Source: Zygaena filipendulae (taxonomy: Eukaryota > Arthropoda > Insecta > Lepidoptera > Zygaenidae). From it: a DNA stretch of 64,000 nt. The DNA lies in NCBI GenBank assembly GCA_907165275.2, contig OU015654.1, positions 13,285,501 through 13,349,500 on the forward strand. Reading direction: 5' to 3'. Of this stretch, positions 10,612-21,461 are shown in pieces. The position numbers and the translations under genes are program-made. Every line of letters begins with the position of its first letter. Within the stretch, counting starts at the first letter, position 1. The notes below the pieces were generated by a model that ran no database searches, had not been told where the DNA came from, and saw only the letters and a list, made by a program, of their open reading frames with translations.

Positions 10612-10800
10612 TGCCACGGGGTTTCACCCGCGTGAGTTTCGAGATTCCCGCAGGAACTCCAATGCAGTCTACTCCTTATAACAACAGCTAATTAGCAGTG
10701 AAAGTCCCGTCAATATCGGTCCAACCGTTTCGGAGATTCACCCGCGTGAGTTTCGGAATTCCCGCAGGAACTCCAAACTTCTTTTATAAAAGTCCTTGTC
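10612..10800 (-). repeat. Two SINE-like variant B fragments in series
   Basis: GGGGTTTCACCCGCGTGAGT begins the first and the same GTTTCGGAATTCCCGCAGGA block recurs near 10745, so a second fragment is joined inside the first. Confidence 0.7.
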
Positions 10801-11204
10801 CTGACAATAACGAACACACGAAAAAAAGGTTTATCCAATTTGTTGCAGTCGTCAGCAAGTTATACGCTTAGCAACACATTTGGCGATTCATTTTTATTCA
10901 TACTTATAGATTTATAGATAATAATCAATTTTTTAAAGTGATCACCCAAAATCCGTTAATATAATATTATCTCAGTTCATCTTATTCTCCTTTATACTTA
11001 TAATAATTGGGAGTTATTATTTCACTATCGTACCAGGATCCTAATAAAATTCACATTGCGATTTAGACTCACCCATTTAACCCCTCCACCGCCATGTTTT
11101 GGTGCGTGTGTACTGTGTACTATAGTATATAAGTACCTATAGTTTTTTTTTTTATTGTAGTTTTGATTTTATAGTTTATTTTTTACTTTTATTTTTATTT
11201 ATTT

Positions 11205-11372
11205 TTTTACCGTGGTTCCGGCTGAAAACCAGAGCTGCCTCACACTGTAAGGGTGTGAGATAGTATTATGCTGAGCCGGGACCATTTTGTCAACATTTTT
11301 GTATTGTCGCAGTTGTATATGTGTTGGTTGACAAATAAATTTATTTTCTTTCTTTCTTTCTTCTTTACTTAC
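11205..11372 (+). mobile_element. 3' end of a LINE
   Basis: GGCTGAAAACCAGAGCTGCC, a stem CTCACACTGTAAGGGTGTGA, TTATGCTGAG and AATAAA precede a TTCTT-repeat tail. Related to the tails at 8531 and 20361 but a different subfamily. Confidence 0.7.
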
Positions 11373-11400
11373 ACCTAATCTGAGTTGTGTACTTTAATCC

Positions 11401-11600
11401 CTATACGAATCCCTACTAATATTATAAATGTGAAAGTAACTCCGTCTGTCTGTCTGTTACGCTTTCACGCCTAAGCGATTCAACCGATCCTCATGAAATT
11501 TATCATCAGGAGCACAGAAAACAACATAGGTACTTTTTATCCCGTAATTCCCTAAGTCAATCCTAAATTGACACGGGAGAAACTGCATAAGATTTTGCAT
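11401..11600 (+). repeat. SINE-like repeat copy, decayed at the 3' end
   Basis: Begins CCCTACTAATATTATAAATG and has TGTTACGCTTTCACGCCTAA; the terminal GTGAAACCGCGGGG block is eroded. Confidence 0.7.
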
Positions 11601-12675
11601 AATACACGTTGTCAGTACAGAAAAGCAAATGAAATTTACCTATTTATTTTTACGAAAACAGGGCTGAGTAAATAAGTATACCGGTAAACTTTAGGGTCAA
11701 CAGGGAAGTATAGAGATATCGACGAAAAAATTGTTAACACAACAACAAAGAGTCCACCAGCCCAGAGTGGTGGAAAAAATTTACAACGTTAAGTCAGCGA
11801 AAGCTACTCCGAGCGCAAATGATAAAATCGACCAAACCCGTTTCGAGTGCGCTATCCATAACCCTTAAGCGTATTGTTTTAAAGGCTAATATCCCTTAAT
11901 TTAGCGGTGAAGGTTATCGTAACACTAGCAGAGAAATCCCCCGTTTTTATGATGATAACTAATATGACGGAATCAAGTCTTTCCCACTGTCTGCCAGAGG
12001 TATAATATTATATAGAGAATGTGTTTGTTTGTCAGCGGAAGGTTTTTTAAGTCCTTTTATACGCGGATGACGTAATGACAAATTATGAGAGACTGTTTCC
12101 TACAATTTCTCTCCATAGAGATTGAATTCTCAAAAATAAATCCTTAATTCTTAACGTGGACTGCGTTTATTCTATACGAAATGATGCAAAAATATACCCC
12201 CTGTTTTCTCCCTGCAATATAACAGACACTAGAGCTACTATTTTTTTACCATATAAATCTGTATTACCCACGGAGTATTACCACTGCCACCACATGCCAT
12301 TCTTCAACGTGTTACAGAATTTAAAACTGACAAAACAAAGTAAAACAGAAACCTCAAAAATCGGATAATCTCTGTGAATAATCTGGAGTTGAAATTTTCA
12401 CCGTTCAAACTACACAGCCTTGAGATGGCAAGGGGAATATGAAGCCAACAACTTTGTAAGACTTAATTAAACTCACATCTGGGGATTTGCTTTGCTGATT
12501 TACCGGTCTTAAATACACAAGTTATATTCAATAATAATTAATTTTAAGGAAATTTCGATTTAGTTAAGAAGAAATAGCTTCTAAATGTTGGCGTTAGTTT
12601 TGGTCTTGTATAAGTGATATAACATTATCACCATTAATCACAATGTATATTTGTATTTATTATGATAAAAATAAT
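11601..12675. other. No gene or clear repeat seen
   Basis: AT-rich intergenic or Grip 5' flank sequence. The 70-codon frame at 12156-12368 has no family resemblance and no supporting signals. Confidence 0.4.
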
Positions 12676-12892
12676 TGGTTGAGCCGTTAAGGCGTGAAAG
12701 CGTAACAAACGAACAAACCCACTTTCGCATTTATATCAGTAAGGATAATGTATATTGTAGTATAGATAAATAAACATGCCCCGTTAGGAAAGTGGAACCC
12801 TGTGTTCATCATTCAAAGTCCACCCCTACCGAGAATCGAACCCGCAATCTCTTGATTAGCAGGTGGTGACCTGCGTCAATCAGGTCGATAAA
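12676..12892 (-). repeat. SINE-like 5' fragment and a tRNA-like B-box repeat
   Basis: 12676-12750 is the reversed 5' part of the SINE-like repeat (AGGCGTGAAAGCGTAACAAA). 12815-12875, read on the minus strand, holds GCTAATCAAGAGATTGCGGG then GGTTCGATTCTC, a match to the tRNA B box. It is too short and unpaired for a tRNA gene. A related segment lies at 41100-41165. Confidence 0.5.
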
Positions 12893-13929
12893 CCCCGCAC
12901 TTCCATTGATGAATCCAACAGTATATTTCATTAACGCCGTTGCTCATCATGTCATATGTACCAGGGTCGAATATTGGGCTCATTATTAGCACATTATGTT
13001 ACCTTTATACGCATTTGTGCCACAATAAAAGCTGCTTAATTATCCTTGGCCTATAGCGCTGTGTCATAAAATAATGTGGCCCAACCGCCGAACTACGTAG
13101 AACCAGCCAATAGTTGTGGAAACATACGGCAAGTTGTAATGAACGGGATTGCCGCTTTCTTGCTGGTATTTGTATTAGAAAAACAAAAAATTGTATGTTT
13201 TCATCGATTTCCGAGGAAAATGGATACAAAATAATGATAAAGAAGGTAAACAGAAAATCTGAGCTATAAATAAATTAACACAATATGATGTAAACAAGTA
13301 TGGCGGCCATTGCCTTATGATATAGATTAATTACTTATCCGAACTACGCCGGACAAAACCGAATGTGCAGTCGATTTGTATGAAGTATGAACCCTTTTTA
13401 TTGACGGAACGCATTACAATTTCTAAAAGTCAACTCCTACGGCAAGCAGAGTTAGGGACGCCGCGCGTCGTTTGAATAGCAGAATTATCGTAAAAAAAAA
13501 TTTATTTACAATATTTTTAAATAATACGAAATATCCCAGAAAATATGATTTAGCGCTGGTTCGAGCTTTGTGAGGACTTAATACCTACTTGCATCAAAAG
13601 GCCGACTGGGGATAAGTAAGGATAAATGCGGAACTATGTGCACCCGCTTTCAAAAAAACGTGTCACTCGAGACGTCTGCGTTGCAAGCTCGCGTGTTGTT
13701 TCATTACCATCACCGACTACAAACTACCGCCCGCCCAGGGGACTGAGAATGGACTGCTGTTGTACGTGCGGCGGACTTTAATTACACACGTAATGTTCAC
13801 TCGTTATGAGCCGATGTGCCTCCATCTGACGCTAGTTTCAGGTGATCAAACTTGCCACCGTCCCGCCCTCTGGTGGTTATTAGTATGTGATAATCAGCTG
13901 TTGTTTCGTACATAGTAATATTATAAACT
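12893..13929. other. No gene or clear repeat seen
   Basis: The stretch includes a CG-richer part at 13660-13800 without exon-like frames. The 74-codon minus frame at 13005-13229 is unrecognised. Confidence 0.4.
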
Positions 13930-14141
13930 AGCTGTAACCCACGGCTTCACCCGCGAGAGTTTCGGAATAGGCATGTTGACTAATTTTGAAATCCCCTTTT
14001 ATAATGCAGGTACACGTGTACTATTTCCGAAAAACTCATTATTTCAGCATTAGTTTATAGTTTTAACGCAAATTACTGCATTTTATTTTGTCTAATTTGA
14101 ATTGTGCCCGAAAACAGTCGTGAGTGTCATGGCGCCACTTG

Positions 14142-14149
14142 TGACGTCA
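14142..14149 (+). promoter_or_regulatory. TGACGTCA (CRE-like) box before the THAP pseudogene
   Basis: A perfect palindrome 65 bp upstream of the THAP start codon, mirrored by 16048-16055 upstream of the opposite gene. Such boxes bind CREB/ATF-type bZIP factors in animals, so this is a plausible promoter element of the transposon. Confidence 0.45.
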
Positions 14150-14214
14150 GACCTAAGTTCACGTAGCATTGTGTGTATGCTTGACGAACAAAGTCAACAA
14201 TATTTTTATTAAAA

Positions 14215-14417
14215 ATGTATTCCATAGTGTACAAGTGGTGTGCGGTCCCTCTCTGTATCTAAAAACACATCAAAAGCATCACCTAATAAATTGTTTGCTC
14301 ATGTTCCTAACAAGAAAAAGTGAGAGATAAGCTTGCAAGGCGAAACCCAGCCGGTGTAGTTACAAATTCGGCAATTTATTTTTGTGAAGACCACTTTGAT
14401 GACGGACTAATTTGGAT
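14215..14417 (+). pseudogene. THAP-domain (transposase N-terminus) pseudogene
   Basis: The THAP domain is a C2CH zinc finger that binds DNA; in several transposons it forms the transposase N-terminus. Reading from ATG gives KWCAVPLC, containing the first two zinc ligands. One frameshift later come NTSKASPNKLFAHVP and KK. After an in-frame stop and another shift come KLARRNPA and SAIYFCEDHFD, holding the final C-x2-H-F signature. All THAP landmarks are thus present in order over about 65 codons, but two frame changes and stops disable it. The catalytic part of a transposase is not found downstream, so this is an N-terminal remnant. Confidence 0.85.
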
Positions 14418-14812
14418 TTTGATTTTCAAAAGTCCTCAAAATCCCTATTATTATAAACCAGTAAAATAAACTGAAAAACAAAACCAAGTAGGGTTCTAGG
14501 AATTTGGTTAGATAGATCAAAGTCTCAGTTAAAGTCAAATAATTTTATTCAACGTTGGTCCATAATCTGGTTCTTTTTGACGTCAATAAAATTACAATTA
14601 TTATTATGACAGCACCCATAAAATATCCACACAGCTTCCTAGTGCTATGGCCGAAGAGAAGCTGCGCAACAAACTCGCCAGTAGCACACTGTCAGTTTAA
14701 AGTTATATAATACTAGTCTTTTACTGTAGGTATACATAATATAATACTAGTGATACAGGTGAAGCTAATATAAGGGTGTTAAAAACAAAAACATGTGCAT
14801 TTTTATTTACTA

Positions 14813-15912
14813 CTCCATACTTTATATAACAATGGATATATATAAGATTTCCAGAATTTAATTATGCTCTCAAGAAAATCTGATTCATATTTTTCATCAA
14901 ATGTAACACATAAAGTTTCTACATTTTACTGTAAAAATTTTCCTTCACTTTTAAGTTGCACATAACTTATAGCATCATCCCCATATGATGGTTGCGAGGA
15001 CCTGAAATAAATAAAATTTATTATTATATAAATACATAAAGTGACAAGTCTGTAGTGTTTCTTCTTCTGTTAACTATCTTCGCAAATAGGTAAATTACCT
15101 AACTGACATTAGATATTGAATTTATGGGTGTGGAGAGCAATGGTTTATACCTACTTGTTTGAAAGATAGGTTTGAATAATAATAACAATTTAGCGTTATT
15201 TCTAAATGAAACCTGCGAAACTGCATAACAGTTTATTGGCAGACAAATCACTCCCTTTATACTTGTTTTAATATGTACTGAACCAGCAAGTTTCAAGTAC
15301 TTACAACACAATACAATAATGCACCACATATTTTTTCACCTAATTTAAATCTCTTACAGGTTTTTAACAAAAACTTTTTATTTAGGAATGTGGCCTCACT
15401 AAAACTATTCTTATTTTTAAAGATATGTCATTCAAACATTTTGGGATTAAATATTTTCTGGTTCTTTGACCAAAGTAGATAATAAAAGTTATAATCAGGC
15501 AAACTCAATATGTTTTTAAGTTGATATATTTATTAATTATAATTGAAAGTTGTACATAATAGTACTTGTGGAGTTTTGAGAAAAGGTACCTACAAACCTA
15601 GTATTTAATAAAAAAAGTATTATTTTCTTGAACTGGGAATTAAGTAACCTCAAAAATAACCTATGACATACCTCAGTGTTAAATTATTATAGCTTCTGCA
15701 AGTTTAATATACCTATTAAGTTAAATTTCATCAAAAAATACCTGCTATTTCACTTAGCACTAAAGATTAATAATAATGTTGTACTTACACGGAAGTTTTC
15801 ACATTTTGAAACTCAGATGAAAGTCTGTGTTTGATGCAAGAAACTCTCCCAACATCAACAAATCAATTCTGAGCAAATTAGCGCTATTTGCCTTAATGTA
15901 ACCTTGTTCCAT
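14813..15912 (-). pseudogene. YqaJ/lambda-exonuclease-like partner gene, broken
   Basis: Three pieces lie in order on the minus strand. Exon 1 (15912-15789) starts MEQGYIKANSANLLRIDLL, has GEFLASNTDFHLS and, after a one-codon frame disruption, FQNVKTSV, ending at a good donor (GTAAGT). Exon 2 starts at 15001 after TTTATTTCAG in the matching phase and reads SSQPSYGDDAISYVQLKSE. The frame then breaks. A last open piece (14922-14813) reads VTFDEKYESDFLESIIKFW and ends in a stop; this resembles the C-terminal (D)eF..l..FW...I.P.L signature of YqaJ-type nucleases. The nuclease core with its catalytic residues has been deleted. I recall insect YqaJ/SWIM proteins beginning in this way, but did not verify it. 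Confidence 0.65.
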
Positions 15913-16047
15913 CGTTGGTGATACTTCGATATTGCATTTTAACACAAATTCTACTAATTAAATGATGCAGGAATCACTCGAAACGCGTAACAGACAATAT
16001 GTAGACAATATGACTGTCTAGTAACATGCACGGCGTTAACTTGACTG

Positions 16048-16055
16048 TGACGTCA
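16048..16055 (-). promoter_or_regulatory. TGACGTCA box before the YqaJ-like pseudogene
   Basis: A second perfect TGACGTCA, 135 bp upstream of the minus-strand start codon at 15912 and close to the right terminus of the transposon. See 14142-14149 for the partner. Confidence 0.4.
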
Positions 16056-16440
16056 TTCGCTGTGATTGGTGTTTCAGTAAACATGGCCGATTGCAGTATT
16101 TTATACTTTTATTTTAATGAAAATCTTATTAATCACAATGTTTAATTGAAAACTGAGTGACTTTTAAGAGTTCTTTTGACATATATTTTTCTCTAAAACC
16201 ATTATATCTTTGATTCTTTAATACTGTCAACATGCCTATTACCGCAGGAACAATTTTTTTCTGAAATAAAAGTAGCCTAAGTTACTCCTTTTGACATCAG
16301 CTATCTGCCAGAGAAAGAAGACTATTATATAGGTAATATAAACGTGATTTCGTGGTGATCGGTTGAGCTGTTTGGCCGTGAAAGTGTAACATACAAACAA
16401 ACTCACTTTCACATTAATAATATTAATAAGGATTAGGTAT

Positions 16441-17340
16441 TTATAAAGAAAAACGTCCTAATGTCAAATATTAAAAAATTCTTTTAAGCACATGTCATAT
16501 CACGCTGATCAATTTATAGATGACCATACAATTCATAATTAAAAGACAATGTTGCATAATTTTTTACTGTACTTGAATGAACGCGAAGCAAAAGAAAGTA
16601 AAAACAAATTCTTGAGACGTTTTTTGGTTTTGTTTTGGTATTATTGTTCTTAAATAGAGCGACCGGCTTTCGAACCACTCTTATTATAATATTGTCTATA
16701 TATTATCTACTAATTATTTATTAATGCTTACGTACGATACTGCTGGCAACCAAAGAGATTACGCAACAAAAGTTGGCCCAAACTCTATCACTATTCAAGT
16801 ATTCAATTTTGATTAAAAGTGAAAAAGATTTTCGAGCAACATAAAAAAATTGTAACATTTTTTTTTCCGATCTCATTCAGTATTCTATGAACGAGTTCCA
16901 TCCGCCTCGGTTTCCGGAGTGAATCATAGATTATATTATTTTCAGCCAGTATTTTTTTACGTTTCTTGCCATTGCCAGTGGCTAAAAGATACTGTTGATT
17001 CTCGTTTACAGCGACTTGCGTATGTATTGCAAGACTAGCAACACCAGTAAGATGTTATTGCAACACTAGTAAGATGTTTTCCTCTGAATAATGATTAAAT
17101 AAATAACCAATATTGATCGAATACTAAAATTAGCAAGCCATTCTGTCTTAAATGTAAATATTCCAAGACATCTGGTTCATACAGCTGATAGTATTAAGTA
17201 ATTAATAGCTACCAACAACAGTCGTTTCATTTACAGTCGTGTCAATAAATAAAATACCTCGTACCTACAACACACACGTGCTCCAAATAACGTTTCAAGT
17301 AGGTCTGTCCATTAAACTGAGATAAAAGACTTCGGTTACG
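16441..17340. other. Upstream flank of the putative first Grip exon; no repeat recognised
   Basis: AT-rich sequence without gene-like frames. Being largely free of the dispersed repeats, it could hold regulatory sequence for the exon at 17691, but no specific site can be named. Confidence 0.3.
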
Positions 17341-17690
17341 ACTGCTGTGCGCCGATACTATTTATAATAAATTTTATTCGGCCCTAATATTTGTGTACTG
17401 GACTTTTTTATAATTTTTATAATTTTAAATCTATAACGGACGCAGAACAGCCAGCAGACGCTGCCCATTCTAAATTTAAATCGGCCGCACGCGCCCAAAA
17501 CAACTCACAAAATCGTGAAAGCGGCGGGAGCGAACGTGTGCGCGTTTTTATCGACGATCTTGTGTTCTATTAAAAAAAAAAAACAAATTCAAATTTCGAT
17601 GAAAACGCGAGCGAGTGAGGGAATTTATGTGAATTTTATGTATAAAAAATAGTGAGTGAGTTGTGTTCATAGTGATGTGCAAAACGCGTC
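17341..17690 (+). promoter_or_regulatory. CG-rich 5' UTR / promoter region of the 17691 exon
   Basis: From about 17440 the CG content rises well above the flanks (CGGCCGCACGCGCCC, AAAGCGGCGGGAGCGAACG, GCGAGCGAGTGAGG). This leads into GTGAGTGAGTTGTGTTCATA and GTGATGTGCAAAACGCGTC just before the ATG. The pattern is typical of an insect 5' leader. No TATA box or initiator can be fixed with confidence. Confidence 0.4.
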
Positions 17691-17823
17691 ATGTTTTCCA
17701 ATTTCAAACTGCCCGTTCTGAAGCAAAAAGGCGCAAAGGATGAGTCCGTATACTGCTATAGGAGCGTCAAAACCAAACCGCCGAAGACGCCCACGCTGTC
17801 GCGCGTGAAGAGACATCAAAGAC
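17691..17823 (+). CDS. Grip: Putative first coding exon of Grip
   Basis: A 44-codon basic start, MFSNFKLPVLKQKGAKDE.. to ..LSRVKRHQR, ends at a consensus donor (GAC followed by GTGAGT). One base (C) is left over, i.e. phase 1. The next supported Grip exon at 46959 also begins in phase 1, so direct splicing keeps frame and gives an Arg at the junction. Composition (17 Lys or Arg residues among 44) suggests an unstructured tail ahead of the first PDZ domain. I chose this ATG because it follows the CG-rich leader and no upstream in-frame ATG is close. The link to Grip rests on strand, phase and the lack of any other gene in between, so it could be the first exon of a different transcript or an alternative Grip start. 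Confidence 0.55.
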
Positions 17824-18163
17824 GTGAGTTTTGCAATTTACAAAATGACATAGTACATACAGTCATAATAATGCCCGTATATTTTGTATATGCATAAATA
17901 ATACGCGGCTTAATGAGGTGCGGCAGCGTCTGGATGTTTATCCGTACCAACAAACTCCGGAATTAGATGTTTCACTAATGGGATGCGTTGAGTAGTTCTG
18001 GATGCGTGTTCGTTTGTGTGGTTGGGCATATAAACAGTTGCCTTGGAATGAAAACGGTGTGGCAGTGGAAGGGCTTCTTGATGATTTACGTGTTTTCTGT
18101 TCTTTTTTTTAGCACTTGCATTAAAGTAGTTAGCCAGTATTGCACGATGTAACGCATTATAAA

Positions 18164-18790
18164 ATAAAAAACGGCCAAGTGCATGTCGGACTTCGCACAT
18201 TAAGGGTTCCGTAGGTACCAAATGTAGAATTATAGAATCTTAAAGAAAAACATACTTAATATAGAGTTATCAATATATTGGTATTAGTAATAAATACTAT
18301 CACCAAGTTTTAAGTTCATAGTTCAAGGGGAAGTTGGAAAATACTTCGGTACAAAATGTAAATAAAGCTGACTTTGGCGGCTTCTCATGCCTTTGTTTTC
18401 CGATGTTTTTAAAAACGAAAAATACAGCTTTTATCTACTATAGCTACCTAATAATTATCCAATACTTTCAATTACTTTTGTCCAACATTGTGTAACGGGA
18501 GTAAGATGGAACGAGCTCTATACAACGGTAAGTACTCCACTCGATTCGGTTTGCGCCCGCCTTTAGCTGTATGGGAGCCCCCTTAAAAATCCTTAAAAAT
18601 ATTTGTATAGCTTCAGGTCATCAATATGCGTATACTGTACAAATTTGAAGACTATAGCTTTTACGGTTTGTCTGTAAAACCCGTGTGACAGACGACGGAC
18701 AGACGGACACGCGCGAGTGACAGCAATAGGGACCCTTTGGTCCGGTTTGGTAGGGGTCCGTTTGGACCCTTCGGGAACGGAACCCTAAGA
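18164..18790. repeat. GGGTTCCGTA..ACGGAACCC repeat, divergent copy
   Basis: Begins ACGGCCAAGTGCATGTCGGA and AAGGGTTCCGTAGG, and ends CGGAACGGAACCCTAAG after a GACAGACGACGGACAGACGG tract. The family has better copies at 23428-24138 and 42466-43082. Between 17830 and 18163 and between 18791 and 19397 I see no gene. Confidence 0.65.
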
Positions 18791-19397
18791 ACATGTAAGA
18801 GAAGTGTTCTAGAGGATATTTCCTAGCAAAACATTCATAAGATTTATCCAAAAGCTAGTACCTACATTAAATAAAATCATGAAAAGTGAGCGCGCAAGAA
18901 ACCGATGGGACCTTTGATCTGTAGGTCATACCTAAAGGTCATTCAACCCTTTCCTTTATATTGTCGCCAATTCAACGAAAAATCCTGTGAAGTTTAAGAG
19001 AAACTTCAGCACGAAAAACGAGTTTTCAGAAAATAAACCCTGCAGCGGTTGAAAATATTATAGGTAGGTACTAGGTAGGTATAAAGGTAAAAACTTCATA
19101 TACAATTAATTTGATCAATACAGCAGCGATTGTTCACTTTCACAATAAAATATATATTTATTTGCGCACCGCCCGGCTATAAAATACCGGTAACAATGAA
19201 ACAAAGCGAAATGATTAATAGCCTGATGTTTACTTCACTCGTATTTTAACGGAACACACGACAGATTTTGTACTCGTAGGTGCTTCGCTACATACCTTCG
19301 AGTATACCTGAATAGCCCGCATCCATGTGTTACTTACGTCCTATTCAGGTGCAGTGTATAAGTGTTATAAGTCAGTCATAGAAAGCGACATTTTATG

Positions 19398-19770
19398 AAG
19401 CTGATCCCCGCGGTTTCACCCGCGGAAATTTCAGAGATCCCGCGGGAATTCCGGGATGAAAAGTACCCTATGTCCAGTAGCGGTCCCTCCATACGAGCCT
19501 GTTCTGCCTAGCCAAAACACTTGCCACAGAATAAAATAAAGTGTATAAGTATAAATACTTATTAAAATATTTGATACTCCACAAGCAAGCGTTTCAGCTA
19601 GGCAGGCCGGGCTTCTGAGCTTGTATGGAAGGAACGCCAGTGCCTATGTTCTTCTCTGTATCCCTGACAGTGTGTATGCAAAAAATCATGATGAACAGTT
19701 CAGCCGTTATGGCGTGAAAGCGTAACAAACAAACAAAAAACTCACTTTCGCATTCAGAATGGAACGGCCA
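19398..19770 (-). repeat. SINE-like copy split by a small hAT-like element
   Basis: The 3' part (19398-19474, CCGCGGTTTCACCCGCGGAA to GTACCCTATGTC) continues at 19643 (CCTATGTTCTTCTCTGTATC) and ends with GGCGTGAAAGCGTAACAAAC. Confidence 0.8.
19475..19642. mobile_element. hAT-like MITE, 168 bp, with 8-bp target duplication
   Basis: The left end CAGTAGCGGTCCCTCCATAC mirrors the right end GTATGGAAGGAACGCCAGTG. The flanks are CCTATGTC and CCTATGTT, an 8-bp duplication with one mismatch, as expected of the hAT superfamily. No coding capacity. Confidence 0.8.
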
Positions 19771-20283
19771 CTGAATTTGTTTGTCTCACATGTATGAGAT
19801 TACGTGACAGAGATAGCCCTATATTAATTTGTCTCCGTGGATAGAATATTATAATACGTGATGGCGGAGAATATAATTAGGAAAAAGATCTAAGTGGATT
19901 AAAAACAGACAAATCAGAGAATCATACTAAGCAGAGAAGACCCGCGATGTAAGATGTGGTAGAGTTGGATTTAATATGGGAGGGTTTAAAAAGACTTTTA
20001 GGTAGGTACTTTATTGGGCAGGGTTAAAAAAACAATTTGCCCACAGGGTTGACCTCAAAGTTACGTTGGTATCTGTTACGGGAGTATATGTTGCTCCAAT
20101 AAAACGACAGAATGTTTACAAATTTGTTACTATTTATAGTGAATGTCGGTGTTGCTCTATATTGAAGTGGCGTTTCGAATGCTCTACATTAAGGGCAACT
20201 TACACGAAAATTTTTATCTCGGATCAGAGAAATTTATGCTTTTTTTATTGGTGCGGAGATGCTGTTCATGTCAATTTTATATC
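19771..20283. other. No gene seen
   Basis: The 74-codon frame at 20066-20290 runs into the next repeat and is not supported. Confidence 0.35.
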
Positions 20284-20940
20284 AAACTAGCTGTGCCCCG
20301 CCGTTTCACCCGGTAAAATCGGAGTTCCCGCGGGAATTCCGGGATAAAAAGTACCCTATGGTTTGTGTGCGCCCGTTCGTCTTGCGTAGTATTTGTACGT
20401 CACTATGGCCTTGACTGAAAACCAGCGTCGTGAGTGTCCCCACACTCACGACATAATGCTGAGTCAAGGACCATTTTGAGCGTGGAGACATAGGTACCAC
20501 ACAAGTGACAAAATATGTTATTATTTCTTGTTTAGTTTTATTTCGTTTTTCCTTGTTTTGTTTTGATTTTTTTCTTTATTTCGTTAGTATTTATTTTGTT
20601 ATTCTTTAATTGTTTTAATTTATTTTGTAATTCTTTAATTGTTTTCATTTGTGTTGTTCTGTATGTGTTCATTTGTGTTGTGTTTCTCCTCTTGCTTAAA
20701 TAAATCTTTCTTATCTTATCTTATCCTATGTGTTAATCTGATGTATAAGCTATATTATTGTAAAGTTTCATTTAAATCCATTTAGTAGTTTTTGCATGAT
20801 AAAGTAACAAACATCCATCCATCCATCCATCCTTCCGTACATTAATTACTGTTAATTAGTTTTTAAGTGCTGTGGATTGAAGTTAATAAATAAATAAATA
20901 AATAAATACTTACAAACTTTCGCATTTATAATATTACTTA
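20284..20940 (-). repeat. SINE-like copy (variant C) interrupted twice
   Basis: Starts CTAGCTGTGCCCCGCCG and reaches GTACCCTATG, resumes at 20730 with TGTGTTAATCTGATGTATAA and AGTAGTTTTTGCATGATAAA, then a run of CATC units. It is interrupted by a LINE tail at 20361-20729 and by a second tail ending in AAAT repeats (about 20837-20906). Confidence 0.75.
20361..20729 (+). mobile_element. Truncated retroelement tail inside a SINE-like copy
   Basis: CTTGACTGAAAACCAGCGTC, the stem GTGAGTGTCCCCACACTCAC, CATAATGCTGAGTC and a T-rich 3' UTR precede a CTTAT-repeat tail. The host repeat reads CCTATG on both sides, a target duplication of at least 6 bp. Confidence 0.75.
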
Positions 20941-21253
20941 GTAGGATTGTGTAATGGGTGGTCCATAGTAGATCTGATAACCAGTACTGGTGATTACCGT
21001 AGAGTTGACTTTTTTACCTTTCTGGTTGTCTAGTTATTACAGCAGATATTATGTTGAAGAAAAATCAGTAGTGGTAATTAAGCGCTACTTGCTCACACAT
21101 TGATTGTTTTTGTGCTTCAATTTTGTATGAAACTAACGCTCTATGTATTAAATTATCTGTAAGCAAATAACTATAAACATTATGAGAGCAAGTAGGTTTT
21201 AATTCACTAGAACCTGTCGTATAATAGAAGAGGTTCATTTTATTTTCATAAAA

Positions 21254-21461
21254 TATACACACCGGTAGAATTAGCGGAACATAAAAAGGCAGAGTATAGA
21301 AATAATTACGTATATATATTAAAACAAATAATAATTTGACGTGAAGTAATAAATTAATATACATCTTTTTAATAATTAAGTAATTATTAATTATTATTAT
21401 TTTAGTAATTATTTCTATACTCTGCCTTTTTATGTTCCGCTAATTCTGCCGGTGTGTATAT
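21254..21461. mobile_element. MITE with long inverted ends (ACACCGGTAGAATTAGCGG)
   Basis: The left arm TATACACACCGGTAGAATTA, GCGGAACATAAAAAGGCAG, AGTATAGAAATAATTA is mirrored at the right end by CTGCCGGTGTGTATA and its continuation, about 55 bp per arm. The arms are nearly identical, so it is fairly young. The AT centre is non-coding. Confidence 0.8.

Larger units (their letters stand above)
13969..16237. mobile_element. DNA transposon relic with THAP and YqaJ-like pseudogenes (ISL2EU-like)
   Basis: The ends AGGCATGTTGACTA and TACTGTCAACATGCCT are inverted repeats. The interrupted host repeat shows AT on both sides (GGAAT before, ATTACC after), so the target duplication is about 2 bp. Each end carries a TGACGTCA box and an inward-facing broken gene: a THAP domain on the + strand and a YqaJ-associated protein on the minus strand. 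From memory of the repeat classification, a THAP-bearing transposase plus a separate YqaJ-like nuclease with 2-bp duplications is the plan of ISL2EU. The middle is heavily deleted and contains other repeat debris (around 14530-14700). The family assignment is inference; the ends and the nesting are seen directly. Confidence 0.75.
13930..16440 (-). repeat. SINE-like variant B copy split by a DNA transposon
   Basis: The 3' part (13930-13968, ending GTTTCGGAAT) and the continuation (16238 onward, ATTACCGCAGGAAC, then AAAGTAGCCTAAGTTACTCC and GCTATCTGCCAG) are one copy interrupted by the 13969-16237 element. Bases 16355-16437 look like a further joined SINE-like 5' end (TGAAAGTGTAACATACAAAC). Confidence 0.8.

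Noticed and set aside
12815..12875. Possible tRNA gene on the minus strand
   Set aside because: Only a B box-like segment is present; acceptor and D arms do not fold.
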